DNA of 64,000 bases from assembly GCA_944323805.1 (NCBI GenBank), contig CALUTW010000001.1, positions 169,150-233,149 of the forward strand. Reading direction: 5' to 3'. Below are positions 27,716-37,340 of this stretch, piece by piece. Numbering within the stretch: the first letter of the stretch is position 1; each line of letters opens with the position of its first letter. Source of the stretch: an uncultured Bacteroidales bacterium. GTDB taxonomy: Bacteria > Bacteroidota > Bacteroidia > Bacteroidales > UBA932. The notes beneath the pieces are model-generated. The model did no database searches. It saw nothing but the letters and a program-made list of their open reading frames with translations, and was not told where the DNA came from. The translations under genes were made by a program, and so were the position numbers.

Positions 27716-29054
27716 CCTGATGGCTGTCGGCTTCGATGAGTTCGAGCAGCCTGTCGATAGCTTCAGTCTCCGGGACATGCCGCAGGACAGGATTCTTTCC
27801 CTTATAGATTGAGACCTTGTGGTCTCCTTCCCCGACATATCCCCAGTCTGCGTCAGCCATCTCGCCTGGACCATTTACAATGCAGCCCATGACTGCAATG
27901 ACCATCCCTTTCAGATGCGAGGTACGGCGTTTGACCTCGTTGAATGTCTCTTCAAGATTGTACATTGTCCTTCCGCATCCCGGACATGCTATATATTCGG
28001 GACGGTAGAATTTTCTGCGGGTGGCCTGCATGAGTTCATCGCACAGGTATGCTGCTTCATCAGTTCCGTCAAGCACGACAGTGCCCTTGCCCGGACAGGA
28101 GTATTCCCCCTTCAGTACAATATTATCGATATCCCTGTCAAGAAGGCGTTTCCCGAAGTCGCATGCAAAGTCGATGACGAGATCCTCCCTGGAAAGTGCG
28201 CGGTAAGTGGCAGTCGCATTGCGGTCCTCAAGGGAGAGTGAGACCATAGATGAGTGCCGTTTCCCGTCATATCTGTCAGCTATGTGCCTTGCTACAGGTA
28301 TTTCATTGACAGGGTCTTCCGTCAGGGAGACCCTGATTGTATCCCCGATACCTTCCGACAGGAGGGCTGATATGCCGGCTGCCGATTTCATCCTTCCTGC
28401 ATCTCCGTTGCCGGCTTCCGTGACACCGAGATGTACAGGGAAGACGAGTCCCTTGCGCTTCATCTCGGCATAGAGCAGGCGGTAAGCCTCTACCATGACT
28501 ATGGTATTGCTGGCTTTCAGGGATATGACGACGTTATAGAAGTCATTTGCCGCACACATGTCAAGCCATTCCATGGCCGCTTCTTTCATGGCATTTGGGG
28601 TGTTCCCGTAAAGAGTAGTGATCCTCTCGCCGAGTGACCCGTGGTTAAGGCCTATGCGGACAGCTGTACCGCATCTTCTGCAGACTTCCACAAGTCTTGC
28701 GAACTGCAGTTTAGCCTGTTCATGGTCCCTGTGGAAATTCCCTGGATTTATCCTTACCTTCTCCACAATTTCAGCTGCAGCTACGGCTATTTCCGAAGAG
28801 AAATGCACGTCTGCCACCAACGGTGTCCCTATGCCTTCCGCCCTGAGGCGTTCCCTGATTGTCTTAAGGGCCTCCACTTCCTTCATGCCGGGAACAGTAA
28901 GCCTTATCAGCTCCGCACCGGCCCTGTACATGCGTCTGCACTGGTTGAGCGTCGCTTCAATATCGGCAGTATGTGTGTTGCACATTGTCTGGACTGCTAC
29001 CGGGTGTCCTTTGCCGATGACGATATTTCCGATTTTAGCTTCAATGTATTTCAT
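27708..29054 (-). CDS. ispG: 4-hydroxy-3-methylbut-2-enyl diphosphate synthase (IspG), compact form
   Basis: Iron-sulphur enzyme of the MEP isoprenoid pathway that converts MEcPP to HMBPP. The TIM-barrel half is clear (VAVQTMCNTHTADIEATLNQ, VADVHFSSEIA, EKVRINPGN, VISLKASNT, HLGVTEAG). The Fe-S half has CPGCGRT and MGCIVNGPGE. At 448 residues it is longer than the two-domain E. coli form (about 370) but much shorter than the three-domain form usual in Bacteroidetes (about 600). Only some 100 residues remain between barrel and Fe-S domain, so the middle domain is largely missing. It lies downstream of an OM protein gene, with 18 bases between them. Confidence 0.93.
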   Translation of the reverse strand: MKYIEAKIGNIVIGKGHPVAVQTMCNTHTADIEATLNQCRRMYRAGAELIRLTVPGMKEVEALKTIRERLRAEGIGTPLVADVHFSSEIAVAAAEIVEKVRINPGNFHRDHEQAKLQFARLVEVCRRCGTAVRIGLNHGSLGERITTLYGNTPNAMKEAAMEWLDMCAANDFYNVVISLKASNTIVMVEAYRLLYAEMKRKGLVFPVHLGVTEAGNGDAGRMKSAAGISALLSEGIGDTIRVSLTEDPVNEIPVARHIADRYDGKRHSSMVSLSLEDRNATATYRALSREDLVIDFACDFGKRLLDRDIDNIVLKGEYSCPGKGTVVLDGTDEAAYLCDELMQATRRKFYRPEYIACPGCGRTMYNLEETFNEVKRRTSHLKGMVIAVMGCIVNGPGEMADADWGYVGEGDHKVSIYKGKNPVLRHVPETEAIDRLLELIEADSHQVI

Positions 29055-29072
29055 GTTCCTGGTATTTTTACT

Positions 29073-30002
29073 TTAATCTCTGGTTTGGGGAGTGTTCGCA
29101 TCGAGTATGTCTATTGCCTCTATCTGTTCCCTGGCTTCCTTCCTGAGCTGGTGCCTTGTCTTTCCTGTCCGCTTTGTCAGCTGGAAGTGCAGGCCGGCGG
29201 AAATGATAATGTTCGATGGATAGGCGTATCTGTAATAGTACTGGCTGTAGTAATCCGGATCGTACAGTGTGCCCATGGAATATTTGTACATTGCAGTGAT
29301 GTGTATCTCGACCGGGTCGAATACAAAGCCGAATCCCGCACCGCCCTTGATTCCGTAGTCAAACCTCCTGTCCGTGGCCAGGAATGCATCCTGGATTTCA
29401 GGGGCGACAGAAGGCCCCGTCCTGTGTATGCTCAGCCTGTATCCGGCGAAGAAGCCTATGTTTGCGATTATCTTCATTTTCCAGAAATCCACATGGCAAT
29501 GTGCCATGACAGGCACTTCAATGACATTCATTACTGCCTGATGCGCCCCTTCCACATCCGGAGTATAGCCTTTGTCGTCCTCTTTGAAGCGGTATCCTTC
29601 CTGTGTGTAGACAATCCCGGCCTGAAAGCCGAAGTATGGCATGTACCCGAACATCTTGCCGTATCTCGTATACATTATCCCGATATTGTAGGGAACCGTC
29701 AGGAACCCCTGCTGCATGGTCGGGTTCCACATGACCTGGCTCAGTCCGATGCCATACTGGATTCCGATCATTGAATAGTCGTTTATCACATTCTTCTTCC
29801 TGATGTCTAATGAATCAAGATATGCGGTGGCAACCGTGTCCGCAAGGATATCCTCATATGTCAGCTGTCCGATCCTGGATGAAATGTCCGTCGAGTCGGC
29901 ATTATGGCCGGATGCGGCATGGCCTCTGGCCTGCGCAGCATGTGATGCCAGCATTGCGGCAATGAAGACTATGGATAATGCCGTAATATAAGTTTTCTTC
30001 AT
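29073..30002 (-). CDS. PorT-like outer-membrane beta-barrel protein
   Basis: A 309-residue secreted protein from the chosen ATG, which gives a signal peptide (MKKTYITALSIVFIAAMLAS). After a short polar region the sequence alternates aromatic and polar residues as in a small barrel (SMIGIQYGIGLSQVMW, GFFAGYRLSIHRTG, GGAGFGFVFDPVEIHITAMY), ending with a basic tail. This resembles outer-membrane barrel or PorT-family proteins of Bacteroidetes. The reading frame extends upstream to 30032, but that longer start would overlap the upstream gene and lacks a signal peptide. The function is unknown. It sits between an Ig-like lipoprotein gene and ispG. Confidence 0.75.
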   Translation of the reverse strand: MKKTYITALSIVFIAAMLASHAAQARGHAASGHNADSTDISSRIGQLTYEDILADTVATAYLDSLDIRKKNVINDYSMIGIQYGIGLSQVMWNPTMQQGFLTVPYNIGIMYTRYGKMFGYMPYFGFQAGIVYTQEGYRFKEDDKGYTPDVEGAHQAVMNVIEVPVMAHCHVDFWKMKIIANIGFFAGYRLSIHRTGPSVAPEIQDAFLATDRRFDYGIKGGAGFGFVFDPVEIHITAMYKYSMGTLYDPDYYSQYYYRYAYPSNIIISAGLHFQLTKRTGKTRHQLRKEAREQIEAIDILDANTPQTRD

Positions 30003-30009
30003 ATCAGTC

Positions 30010-31809
30010 CTATTTGAACATTTCTCCCACATCGATAGTCTGCTCCAGTTCGGTCATTTCCGGTATGTCAATCAGGAATGTCCCGTTTTCAAGCCTGTAG
30101 AACTTGACTTTTTCGGGCTGCTTGTGCTCCAGGAGGTTGCCCGTATCGACAAGCCCGTTCCTGTTCAGGTCTTCTGTCAGCCTGATGGAATACTTGCCGG
30201 CCTTCAGATACGGGAAGCGCAGCGTCCTGTCGCTGTCGATGATATATGACCGGAGGACCTGGTCACGCTTCTCATTCAGCAGGTCTACAATATACTTGTT
30301 GCGGACATTGTTCATGACCACGGACATTGTGCTCAGCTTGTCATCATTCGGCAGGGATACCTTCACTTCGAGACTGTCATTGTAGAATCCGTTTATGTCC
30401 TTGAATTTCCTGTGCGGCACCTTGAGGTAATATTCATATCCCGGCAGCATGGTAACCCCAGGCGTTACGATGTATTTCCTCAAATTCAGGGAGTCCTGAT
30501 GTACGGTGTACTTTTCCTTGACTTCCTGCTGCTTCGGGTTGACATACCAGAATTCGAGAGAGTCAAAGGCCTCTTCGACCACAGGATACTTGAATTCAAT
30601 CGCATATCCGTACTGTTCGATTGTCTCTGGCTCGGCAGTCACGGTAAATACAGCAGTGGTATCCTCTTTCTTTATGTCTCTTGAAGAGCTCTTGGCAGCC
30701 CCTATCTGTCGCGGCTTAGCAAGCTTCACTTCTTCCGTGAACGGGACAAGCACCCCGAGTGTGTCTGTCTTCATGTAATTGACATAGAGGTGCAGGGTGT
30801 CCGGCTGCTTCCTCGGGTCGTTGACCCAGATTTCAAGGCTGTCCTGCTCAAGGTTGAACTGGGTTATCAGCTTTTCATGAGGGACTTCAGCAATCCATAC
30901 CGAGTCAATCTGCGCATATGGGGCCATGAATGTGATGTATGCCGTCCGCTCCCCGAGACGTTCCTTGTTGACAATCATCTGTTTTGAAGGTGTCTCGCGG
31001 AACATGTTCAGCTCATATTCAGTCTTTCTGGCCAGACATGCAAGCGTATCAGTCATCAGATATTTCATGACTTCCGGCAGGGAATCGTTCACAACCGTTA
31101 CAGGGCGGACGAGACTGTCCCAGAATGCAATCAGTTCGTTATTCTCTGCCTGGTACTTGTTGTCATTGTTGTCATCCTTTACGGCATACAGCCTGTAGAG
31201 CGTATCCTGTATGTTCCTGAGGCAGAAATATCCCCAGTCGTCGGTCTTTCCGGCAGCAACCGGACGTTCCTTGAATACGGCCGAGTCCGCGTGGTCCTTG
31301 TACAGCATCACTGTAACGCCTTTCATCGGCATAAGGGTGTTGCAGTCCTGGACTACGCCTGTTATCATCATTGAGTCAAGGGTGTGTCCGGTCGAGAATG
31401 CGAGGGTATATCCCGGGAACATGTTCCCTTCGTTGTTGTCGGCAATCGCATTCGTGACATCGAGAGTATATGTCCTGTTTGAGTCCAGGTCATTCTCGAA
31501 AGAGACGATTACGCTTTTCCCTTTAAGCCTGTATTTCGGTCTCTTCTCCATCGGAGGTGAGAGGAAGATGCTCTGCTGGTCCTTTACGGTCACGAACTCA
31601 TCGAACTTGAACATCAGATGCGTCTTGTGGACCGGGACATGCGTAGCTCCGGGGTACGGGAAAATCTCGACCAGTACCGGAGGAATGGTATCTTTGGGTC
31701 CTCCGCTTGGCGGAGTGGTGGTGTTTGCGCAGGAATGCGAGAAAAGGACTGTACCGAGTATCAGCCCTACCGGAATTACCGGAAAGTATTTTTCAAGAAA
31801 ACGTTTCAT
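30010..31809 (-). CDS. Lipoprotein with N-terminal Ig-like (Big_5) domain
   Basis: A 599-residue lipoprotein; lipobox FSHSC puts the lipidated Cys at residue 27. Residues about 40-140 match the bacterial Ig-like fold of the Big_5 type (TIPPVLVEIFPYPGATHVPV, TYTLDVTNAIADNNEGN). The remainder is beta-rich and carries a carboxypeptidase-regulatory-like stretch (MKGVTVMLYKDHAD, GYFCLRNIQDTLYRLYAV) and, at the end, YIIDSDRTLRFPYLKAGKYS with LTEDLNRNGLVDTG, a calcium-loop-like segment. Proteins like this are common and uncharacterised in Bacteroidetes. It is probably anchored in the outer membrane. It follows rsh by 74 bases on the same strand. Confidence 0.82.
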   Translation of the reverse strand: MKRFLEKYFPVIPVGLILGTVLFSHSCANTTTPPSGGPKDTIPPVLVEIFPYPGATHVPVHKTHLMFKFDEFVTVKDQQSIFLSPPMEKRPKYRLKGKSVIVSFENDLDSNRTYTLDVTNAIADNNEGNMFPGYTLAFSTGHTLDSMMITGVVQDCNTLMPMKGVTVMLYKDHADSAVFKERPVAAGKTDDWGYFCLRNIQDTLYRLYAVKDDNNDNKYQAENNELIAFWDSLVRPVTVVNDSLPEVMKYLMTDTLACLARKTEYELNMFRETPSKQMIVNKERLGERTAYITFMAPYAQIDSVWIAEVPHEKLITQFNLEQDSLEIWVNDPRKQPDTLHLYVNYMKTDTLGVLVPFTEEVKLAKPRQIGAAKSSSRDIKKEDTTAVFTVTAEPETIEQYGYAIEFKYPVVEEAFDSLEFWYVNPKQQEVKEKYTVHQDSLNLRKYIVTPGVTMLPGYEYYLKVPHRKFKDINGFYNDSLEVKVSLPNDDKLSTMSVVMNNVRNKYIVDLLNEKRDQVLRSYIIDSDRTLRFPYLKAGKYSIRLTEDLNRNGLVDTGNLLEHKQPEKVKFYRLENGTFLIDIPEMTELEQTIDVGEMFK

Positions 31810-31883
31810 CTGTCCCTGTTTGACATTTCAATCATATGGCCGGCGTCATCCGCCGGTGCGGCTGTCTGTCAATCTTCGTGCCG

Positions 31884-34130
31884 TTACATGTCCGTACGGA
31901 CGACACTCTGTATGCCTTCAATCTTTTTCAGTTTCTTTATCAGTTTCTCCAGGTCTTCCCTGTCATGGACATAAAGGTCGATGTATCCCTCAAATACACC
32001 GCCTTCCGTACCGAGATAGAATCTCCGGATATTCACGCTCATCACAAGAGATATATACCTTGAGATTTCATTTATTATCCCCATCCTGTCGAATCCCTTC
32101 AGTGACAGCCTGACAAGGAATGATCCGTCCGAGGTCTCTCCGCCCTTCCATTCAGGCACCACTATCCTGTCCCCATGCTTGGCGGCGATGCTGTTCGCGA
32201 CCGGACAGCTTTTCTTGTGGACAGTAATTGTCCCGTCGGATGCCATGAAGCCGACGACACTGTCCCCGGGTATCGGATTGCAGCAGGTCGCTATCACATA
32301 TTTATGTCCGGTGTCATTGACGTCATCGATGACATAGCTGTTCTTCCTGTTTCTGTCCTTTTCCTTCCCCTTGAACCATCCGAAATTCCATGGGCGAGAT
32401 TTCCCGGACCTTACTGAACCGCTCCTGATAATCTCTTCAAGATTGTTGAGCTTAAGGATACCCGTACCGACCCTGAAATAGAGTTCGTCTTCATCCCCTT
32501 CGAATATCTCGTACCCGTCAAGGAGGGCATTGACGGTATCCTGGTCAAGTTTCCTCCCGATTGAGGCGAGCTGCTCGGAAAGCATCTTCCTGCCGATGCG
32601 TATGCTTTCCTGCCGTTCTCCCTTGAAATAGTCCAGAACGATGGACTTTGCCTTGCGGGTCTGGAGAAACTGTAGCCATTCCCTTTTCGGCTTCTCGTTC
32701 TCCGCGGTAATTATCTCGACCTGGTCGCCCGTCCTCAGTTCGTATGAGAGCGGGACCAGTTTCATGTTTACCTTGGCTGCTATCGCCCGGTTGCCGATCT
32801 CGGTATGGATGGAGTATGCGAAATCAAGTGCCGTAGCACCTTTCTGGATGCGTTTCTGGTCTCCCTTAGGGGTAAATACAAAGATGTCGGAAGTGGTAAG
32901 GTCATTGTGGATGATATCGAGGAGTTCCAGGGCATTCACATCAGGGTCCACAAGGATTTCCTTGACCTTGTTGATCCATTTGTCCATTTCACTGTCATTC
33001 TCTCCCACGAATCCGTCCTTCTTGTATGCCCAGTGGGCCGCAATGCCTTTCTCGGCGATGTCATCCATGCGCCTGGTGCGTATCTGGACCTCTATCCATA
33101 TTCCCGAGTCGCTCATCACTGTACAGTGCAGTGCCTCGTAGCCATTGTTCTTGGGATGCTTGACCCAGTCCCTGATCCTGTCGCTCTTGTACCGGTATAT
33201 CCCTGTGATGATTGAAAATACATGATAGCACTGGTCGCGTTCGCTTTCGTGCGAAGCCGTTTCCGGGCTGAATATGATCCGGACGGCATACAGGTCGTAG
33301 ATCTGGTCGAATGTTATGTTCTTCGTGACCATCTTGTGCCAGATGGAATACGGGGTCTTGACACGTTTCTTTATCTCGAAATTGAAGCCTGCTGCCTTGA
33401 GTGCATTGCTGATGGGAAGAATGAATGCATCGATCTCCTTCTCCTTGTCGCTGATATTGCGGTTGATCTTGGCGGTTATGTCATTGAAGACCTCCGGCTC
33501 CTTGTACCTCAGCCATATGTCCTCCATTTCCGACTTGACTTCATACAGACCCAGGCGGTGTGCAAGAGGAATGAATATGAACATTGTCTCGCTCAGAATC
33601 TTCTCCCGCTTGTATTCAGGCATGAATTCGATTGTCCTGCAGTTGTGCAGCCTGTCGGCAAGCTTGATGAGGACGACCCTGACATCATCGTTCAGCGTCA
33701 GGAGAATGCGCTTGAAATTCTCTGCCTGCATGCTCTTCTGCTTCGCCTTGTCTTCGTTGTCAAGGACTGTCTTTATCTTGGTAAGGCCGTCGACAAGGGA
33801 GGCAATCTTGTCCCCGAAAAGATTTCTGATGTCATCGACCGTATAGTCCGTATCCTCTACGACATCATGCAGCAGTGCGGCGGAGATGGACTTGTATCCG
33901 AGACCTATATTGCATACGACTATCTTCGCCACGGCGATAGGGTGGAGTATGTACGGCTCCCCGGAACGGCGCCGGACACCTTTATGCGCCTCATTCGCAA
34001 ACTCGAATGCCTTCTGGACGACATCGAGCTCATTCTGGTTGGCGCACCTTTTCCTTGCAGCCTCCTTAAGGTCTGCATAATCCCGTGCTATGACTTCATA
34101 GTCAGCCTGAGTAAATTCAGAAACACTCAT
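31884..34130 (-). CDS. Bifunctional (p)ppGpp synthetase/hydrolase (Rsh)
   Basis: Makes and degrades the stringent-response alarmone. It has 748 residues with all expected parts. The HD hydrolase domain (YILHPIAVAKIV, LLHDVVEDTDYTVDDI) is intact, so hydrolase activity is likely. The synthetase domain follows (YDLYAVRIIF, NGYEALHCTVMSDSGIWIEV), then TGS (DIFVFTPKGDQKRIQKGATA), a zinc-finger/helical region with CCNPIPGDSVVGF, and a C-terminal ACT domain (GIINEISRYISLVMSVNIR). It lies between the yihY-like gene and the Ig-like lipoprotein gene. Confidence 0.95.
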   Translation of the reverse strand: MSVSEFTQADYEVIARDYADLKEAARKRCANQNELDVVQKAFEFANEAHKGVRRRSGEPYILHPIAVAKIVVCNIGLGYKSISAALLHDVVEDTDYTVDDIRNLFGDKIASLVDGLTKIKTVLDNEDKAKQKSMQAENFKRILLTLNDDVRVVLIKLADRLHNCRTIEFMPEYKREKILSETMFIFIPLAHRLGLYEVKSEMEDIWLRYKEPEVFNDITAKINRNISDKEKEIDAFILPISNALKAAGFNFEIKKRVKTPYSIWHKMVTKNITFDQIYDLYAVRIIFSPETASHESERDQCYHVFSIITGIYRYKSDRIRDWVKHPKNNGYEALHCTVMSDSGIWIEVQIRTRRMDDIAEKGIAAHWAYKKDGFVGENDSEMDKWINKVKEILVDPDVNALELLDIIHNDLTTSDIFVFTPKGDQKRIQKGATALDFAYSIHTEIGNRAIAAKVNMKLVPLSYELRTGDQVEIITAENEKPKREWLQFLQTRKAKSIVLDYFKGERQESIRIGRKMLSEQLASIGRKLDQDTVNALLDGYEIFEGDEDELYFRVGTGILKLNNLEEIIRSGSVRSGKSRPWNFGWFKGKEKDRNRKNSYVIDDVNDTGHKYVIATCCNPIPGDSVVGFMASDGTITVHKKSCPVANSIAAKHGDRIVVPEWKGGETSDGSFLVRLSLKGFDRMGIINEISRYISLVMSVNIRRFYLGTEGGVFEGYIDLYVHDREDLEKLIKKLKKIEGIQSVVRTDM

Positions 34131-34142
34131 ATCAATAGTTTT

Positions 34143-35084
34143 TCAATCATCCAAGTTATAATTGTCAACGTTCTGGAACGCATAGGACAGTTCTGCCCCG
34201 AACAGTATTATGAACCATCCGAAATTGAGCCAGAACATGAAAAGCGGTATTGCGGCAAGGGCACCGTAGACCGTATTGAGCCTTGTAACGAACAGCTGCG
34301 TCTCCAGATACAGATATTGCAGCAGGGTAAATGTGAGGGCGGCGAACAGGGCTGCCTTAAGGGCATGGCTGTATTTTACCGGATAGTTCGGGATGAACTT
34401 GTACATCGCCGAGAATGTAAGTACGGCTATGATATAGAACAGCAGCCAGGATACGAAGGACTTCACTTCCTCGAGCTTCAGTATCCCCCAGTCCATGTTG
34501 TCGAAGAGGTTGGAATACGAGATTGTCCCTGAAAAGAACAGCATCAGGATGAACGGGGCGATGACCAGCATCATTATGTAGAACCCCAGCCTCTTGAACA
34601 GGTTTCTGGACTTGTGCACTTTCCATACATTGTTGAAGACCCGCTCTACCGACATCATCATCCAGATTACAACCCAGAGGAAAAACAGGGAGCTGACAAG
34701 CCCCACACCGCTTGTCATGGCAGTGCTGATGATGTTGTCGGCAAATCCCATTATCATGTTGATGATTTCCTGATAGCTGCTGAAGTTCTCATACAGCAGC
34801 TCCCGCAGCCTTCCCTCAAGCCCGAGTCCGCCTGTCACTACAAACGTGACGGCGAGGAACGGCACGACAGACATAGTACCGAAGAAGCTCAATGCCACAG
34901 CCTGGAAACCTATCTTCTGGGCCGAGAATGTCCGTATGGTAATAATCAGCACCTTGATATACTTGATGAACCTGGCCTTGGCCCGGGAAAGCTCTTCCGG
35001 GTCAAGAATCCAGATGTCCTCAGCAAGGAATGTCCTGATGCTGCGCCATATTTTCCTTATGCCTGTCATTGGTCGTGTATGCAT
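34143..35084 (-). CDS. YihY/BrkB-family inner-membrane protein
   Basis: A 313-residue membrane protein with about six helices. Family-like stretches: FSAQKIGFQAVALSFFGTMS near the start, VVIWMMMSVERVFNNVWKVH in the middle, and LFVTRLNTVYGALAAIPLFM with WLNFGWFIILFGAELSYAFQ at the end. The family was once labelled ribonuclease BN, which is wrong; the real role is unknown. It starts 4 bases after ligA and ends 12 bases before rsh. A start 15 bases later (MTGIRK) is possible. Confidence 0.92.
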   Translation of the reverse strand: MHTRPMTGIRKIWRSIRTFLAEDIWILDPEELSRAKARFIKYIKVLIITIRTFSAQKIGFQAVALSFFGTMSVVPFLAVTFVVTGGLGLEGRLRELLYENFSSYQEIINMIMGFADNIISTAMTSGVGLVSSLFFLWVVIWMMMSVERVFNNVWKVHKSRNLFKRLGFYIMMLVIAPFILMLFFSGTISYSNLFDNMDWGILKLEEVKSFVSWLLFYIIAVLTFSAMYKFIPNYPVKYSHALKAALFAALTFTLLQYLYLETQLFVTRLNTVYGALAAIPLFMFWLNFGWFIILFGAELSYAFQNVDNYNLDD

Positions 35085-35088
35085 GTTG

Positions 35089-37212
35089 TCATTCCTGGCG
35101 GATTTCCTCCTGTCCGAAAAGGAGCATCTGTCCGTCGCTGTCTGCCGGCATGTGGTCCGGAGCTTTGGCTGTGCCTTCCTGCGGAAGCATCTGCATGAAG
35201 TCTTCTTCGCTGATTATCCTTACGCCGGATGCAGTCGCTTTCTGGACTTTTTCGGGTCCCGGCTTCTCCCCGGCAATAAGGAATGCTGTCTTTCCGCTTA
35301 TCGAGCTGCTGCACTTGCCTCCGTTATCGGTAATGAGCTTCTTTATCTTGTCCCTCGGTACAGAGAACACACCGGAGACAACCATTGTCATTCCCTTGAA
35401 TATATCTGTTACTTGCCCCGCATTCCCTTGTATTGAGAACCTGAGGCCTGCCTTGCGCAGCCTTTCCACCTGTTCCCTGTTGCCTGGGTCCGCAAAAAAT
35501 GATGTCACGCTGTCGGCTATGACTTCCCCTATATCCTCTGCCTGCAGGAGGTCTTCCCTTGAAGCCGACATCAGCGAATCGATATCCTTGAAATGTCCTG
35601 CAAGCTCCTTTGCAGTGGACTCCCCGACATACCTGATCCCGAGTGCATATAGCACATGCTCGAAAGAGACTTCTCTTGATGCGGCAAGGCTTTCAAGGAA
35701 ACGTGCGGCGGAACGTTCCTTCCATCCGTCCAGCCTGAGGAGGTCCTCCCTTGTCAGGCTGTAGAAATCAGCCGGGGTACGTACAAGTCCGAGATTGTAG
35801 AGCTGTTCGATTGTCGCATCTCCTGCAAGGACGTTCATTGCCTTGCGGCTGACAAAATGGACAAGCTTGCCTTTTATCTGTGTGGGGCATCCCGACGTAT
35901 TCGGGCAGAAGAACTTCGCTTCCCCTTCATCCCTGACCAGGACAGCACCGCAGTCCGGGCATCTTACGGGGAATACGGGGCGCACTTCCGAGCCTGTCCT
36001 CATGGACAGTTCGACACCTGTTATCTTGGGTATGATCTCACCGCCTTTCTCGACATACACATGGTCGCCGACACGGATGTCCAGCATCTGCATCTGGTCC
36101 GAGTTGTGAAGGGTCGCCCTCTTAACGGATGTCCCGGCAAGCTGGACCGGCTCAAGATTGGCTACAGGTGTCACGGCGCCTGTCCTTCCGACCTGATAGT
36201 CTATCGACAGGACCTGCGTGAGCGCCTGCTCGGCCTTGAATTTATAGGCTGTAGCCCAGCGCGGGAATTTGGATGTGTAGCCGAGCTGCCGCTGCAGTTC
36301 CAGTTCGTTTACCTTGATGACAATTCCGTCAGTGGCAAAGGGGAGGAACTTCCTCTCCTTGTCCCAGTATCCTATATATTCCTCTATCTCGCCGATGTTC
36401 CTGCATACTTTCCTCTTGTCCGATACGGGAAGTCCCCACGCCGAGGCGGCGCGGAGCGCTTCATCGTGTGTGCTGAACGGCAGGTTCTCCCCGAGCATAT
36501 GATATAATGTGCATTCGAGTCCCCGGTGCCCGACTTCTTTCGGGTCGAGCAGCTTCAGTGAGCCTGATGCGGCGTTGCGCGGATTGGCGAACGGCGGGTC
36601 TTCATTCCTTTCCCTCTCCCCGTTGAGCCTGTCGAAAGCCTCGTAGGGCATGTAGATCTCGCCCCTTATCTCGAATTCATCAGGGAAGCCGCTGCCCTTG
36701 AGCTCCTGCGGGATATTCCTGATGTGCCTGACATTCACGGTCACATCGTCTCCGATGGTGCCGTCGCCTCTTGTAAGTGCCCTGAAAAGCTTTCCGCCCC
36801 TGTAAGTAAGGCATATTGCAGTGCCGTCGAACTTCAGTTCACAGGAAAAGGTAAAGTCCCTTCCTGCAAGCCTGGATGCCCTGGAGACAAATTCCTCGAC
36901 TTCGCTGATGTCATATGTGTTGCCGAGAGAGAGCATCGGATATCTGTGCGGGAACTGCCTGAACTCCTTGATGCCGGCCCTGGTGTCGTGTCCCGTGGCC
37001 AGGTCGCTCCCGACCTTCATTGTCGGCGAATCCGGCGTCGCCAGGACCGGGAACCGCTTTTCTATGGCGATAAGCTCATTCATGAGCATGTCATAGTCGT
37101 AGTCGCTGATTTTCGGGGAGTTCTCCACATAGTACAGCCTGTTGTTCTCAGAAATGATATTCCTGAGCTCCTCAGCCCGTATGCGTGCCTGTTCTTCTGT
37201 CATTCCGGTCAT
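35089..37212 (-). CDS. ligA: NAD-dependent DNA ligase LigA
   Basis: Seals nicks in DNA in replication and repair using NAD. It has 707 residues. Domain Ia comes first (RAEELRNIISENNRLYYVEN), the adenylation lysine is in CELKFDGTAICL, the OB fold follows (VGRTGAVTPVANLEPV), then the zinc finger (CPDCGAVLVRDEGEAKFFCP), the helix-hairpin-helix repeats, and the BRCT domain (GMTMVVSGVFSVPRDKIKKL). A GGAGG sequence 7 bases before the ATG at 37212 supports this start over the ATG three codons later. It is the first gene of a minus-strand run reaching to ispG. Confidence 0.97.
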   Translation of the reverse strand: MTGMTEEQARIRAEELRNIISENNRLYYVENSPKISDYDYDMLMNELIAIEKRFPVLATPDSPTMKVGSDLATGHDTRAGIKEFRQFPHRYPMLSLGNTYDISEVEEFVSRASRLAGRDFTFSCELKFDGTAICLTYRGGKLFRALTRGDGTIGDDVTVNVRHIRNIPQELKGSGFPDEFEIRGEIYMPYEAFDRLNGERERNEDPPFANPRNAASGSLKLLDPKEVGHRGLECTLYHMLGENLPFSTHDEALRAASAWGLPVSDKRKVCRNIGEIEEYIGYWDKERKFLPFATDGIVIKVNELELQRQLGYTSKFPRWATAYKFKAEQALTQVLSIDYQVGRTGAVTPVANLEPVQLAGTSVKRATLHNSDQMQMLDIRVGDHVYVEKGGEIIPKITGVELSMRTGSEVRPVFPVRCPDCGAVLVRDEGEAKFFCPNTSGCPTQIKGKLVHFVSRKAMNVLAGDATIEQLYNLGLVRTPADFYSLTREDLLRLDGWKERSAARFLESLAASREVSFEHVLYALGIRYVGESTAKELAGHFKDIDSLMSASREDLLQAEDIGEVIADSVTSFFADPGNREQVERLRKAGLRFSIQGNAGQVTDIFKGMTMVVSGVFSVPRDKIKKLITDNGGKCSSSISGKTAFLIAGEKPGPEKVQKATASGVRIISEEDFMQMLPQEGTAKAPDHMPADSDGQMLLFGQEEIRQE

Positions 37213-37248
37213 TTTAATCCTCCAGTCAAAGGCTGGACATATAAATTA

Positions 37249-37256
37249 CAAAATTA
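37249..37256 (-). promoter_or_regulatory. Predicted -7 element of ligA promoter (TAATTTTG)
   Basis: Minus-strand match to TAnnTTTG, 37 bases before the ligA ATG, in the 128-base region shared with the divergent phosphofructokinase gene. Confidence 0.45.
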
Positions 37257-37300
37257 ACGATTTTTTCGCTGAAACTTGCCTAAAATTTGGCGAAATTGGA

Positions 37301-37308
37301 TAAATTTG
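37301..37308 (+). promoter_or_regulatory. Predicted -7 element of the phosphofructokinase promoter (TAAATTTG)
   Basis: Exact match to TAnnTTTG, with TTG at 37276-37278 (22-base spacing), 33 bases before the ATG. The upstream element overlaps the ligA promoter region. Confidence 0.55.
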
Positions 37309-37340
37309 CACCGCTTTTAAAACTTTTAATATCATTTAAC

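Noticed and set aside
33222..34532. Long plus-strand open frame (over 430 codons)
   Set aside because: It lies antisense to the well-supported rsh and yihY-like genes and its translation has no family features, odd Cys/Tyr-rich composition and no promoter. The same holds for long antisense frames over carA, ispG, the CNNM gene and the Ig-like lipoprotein.
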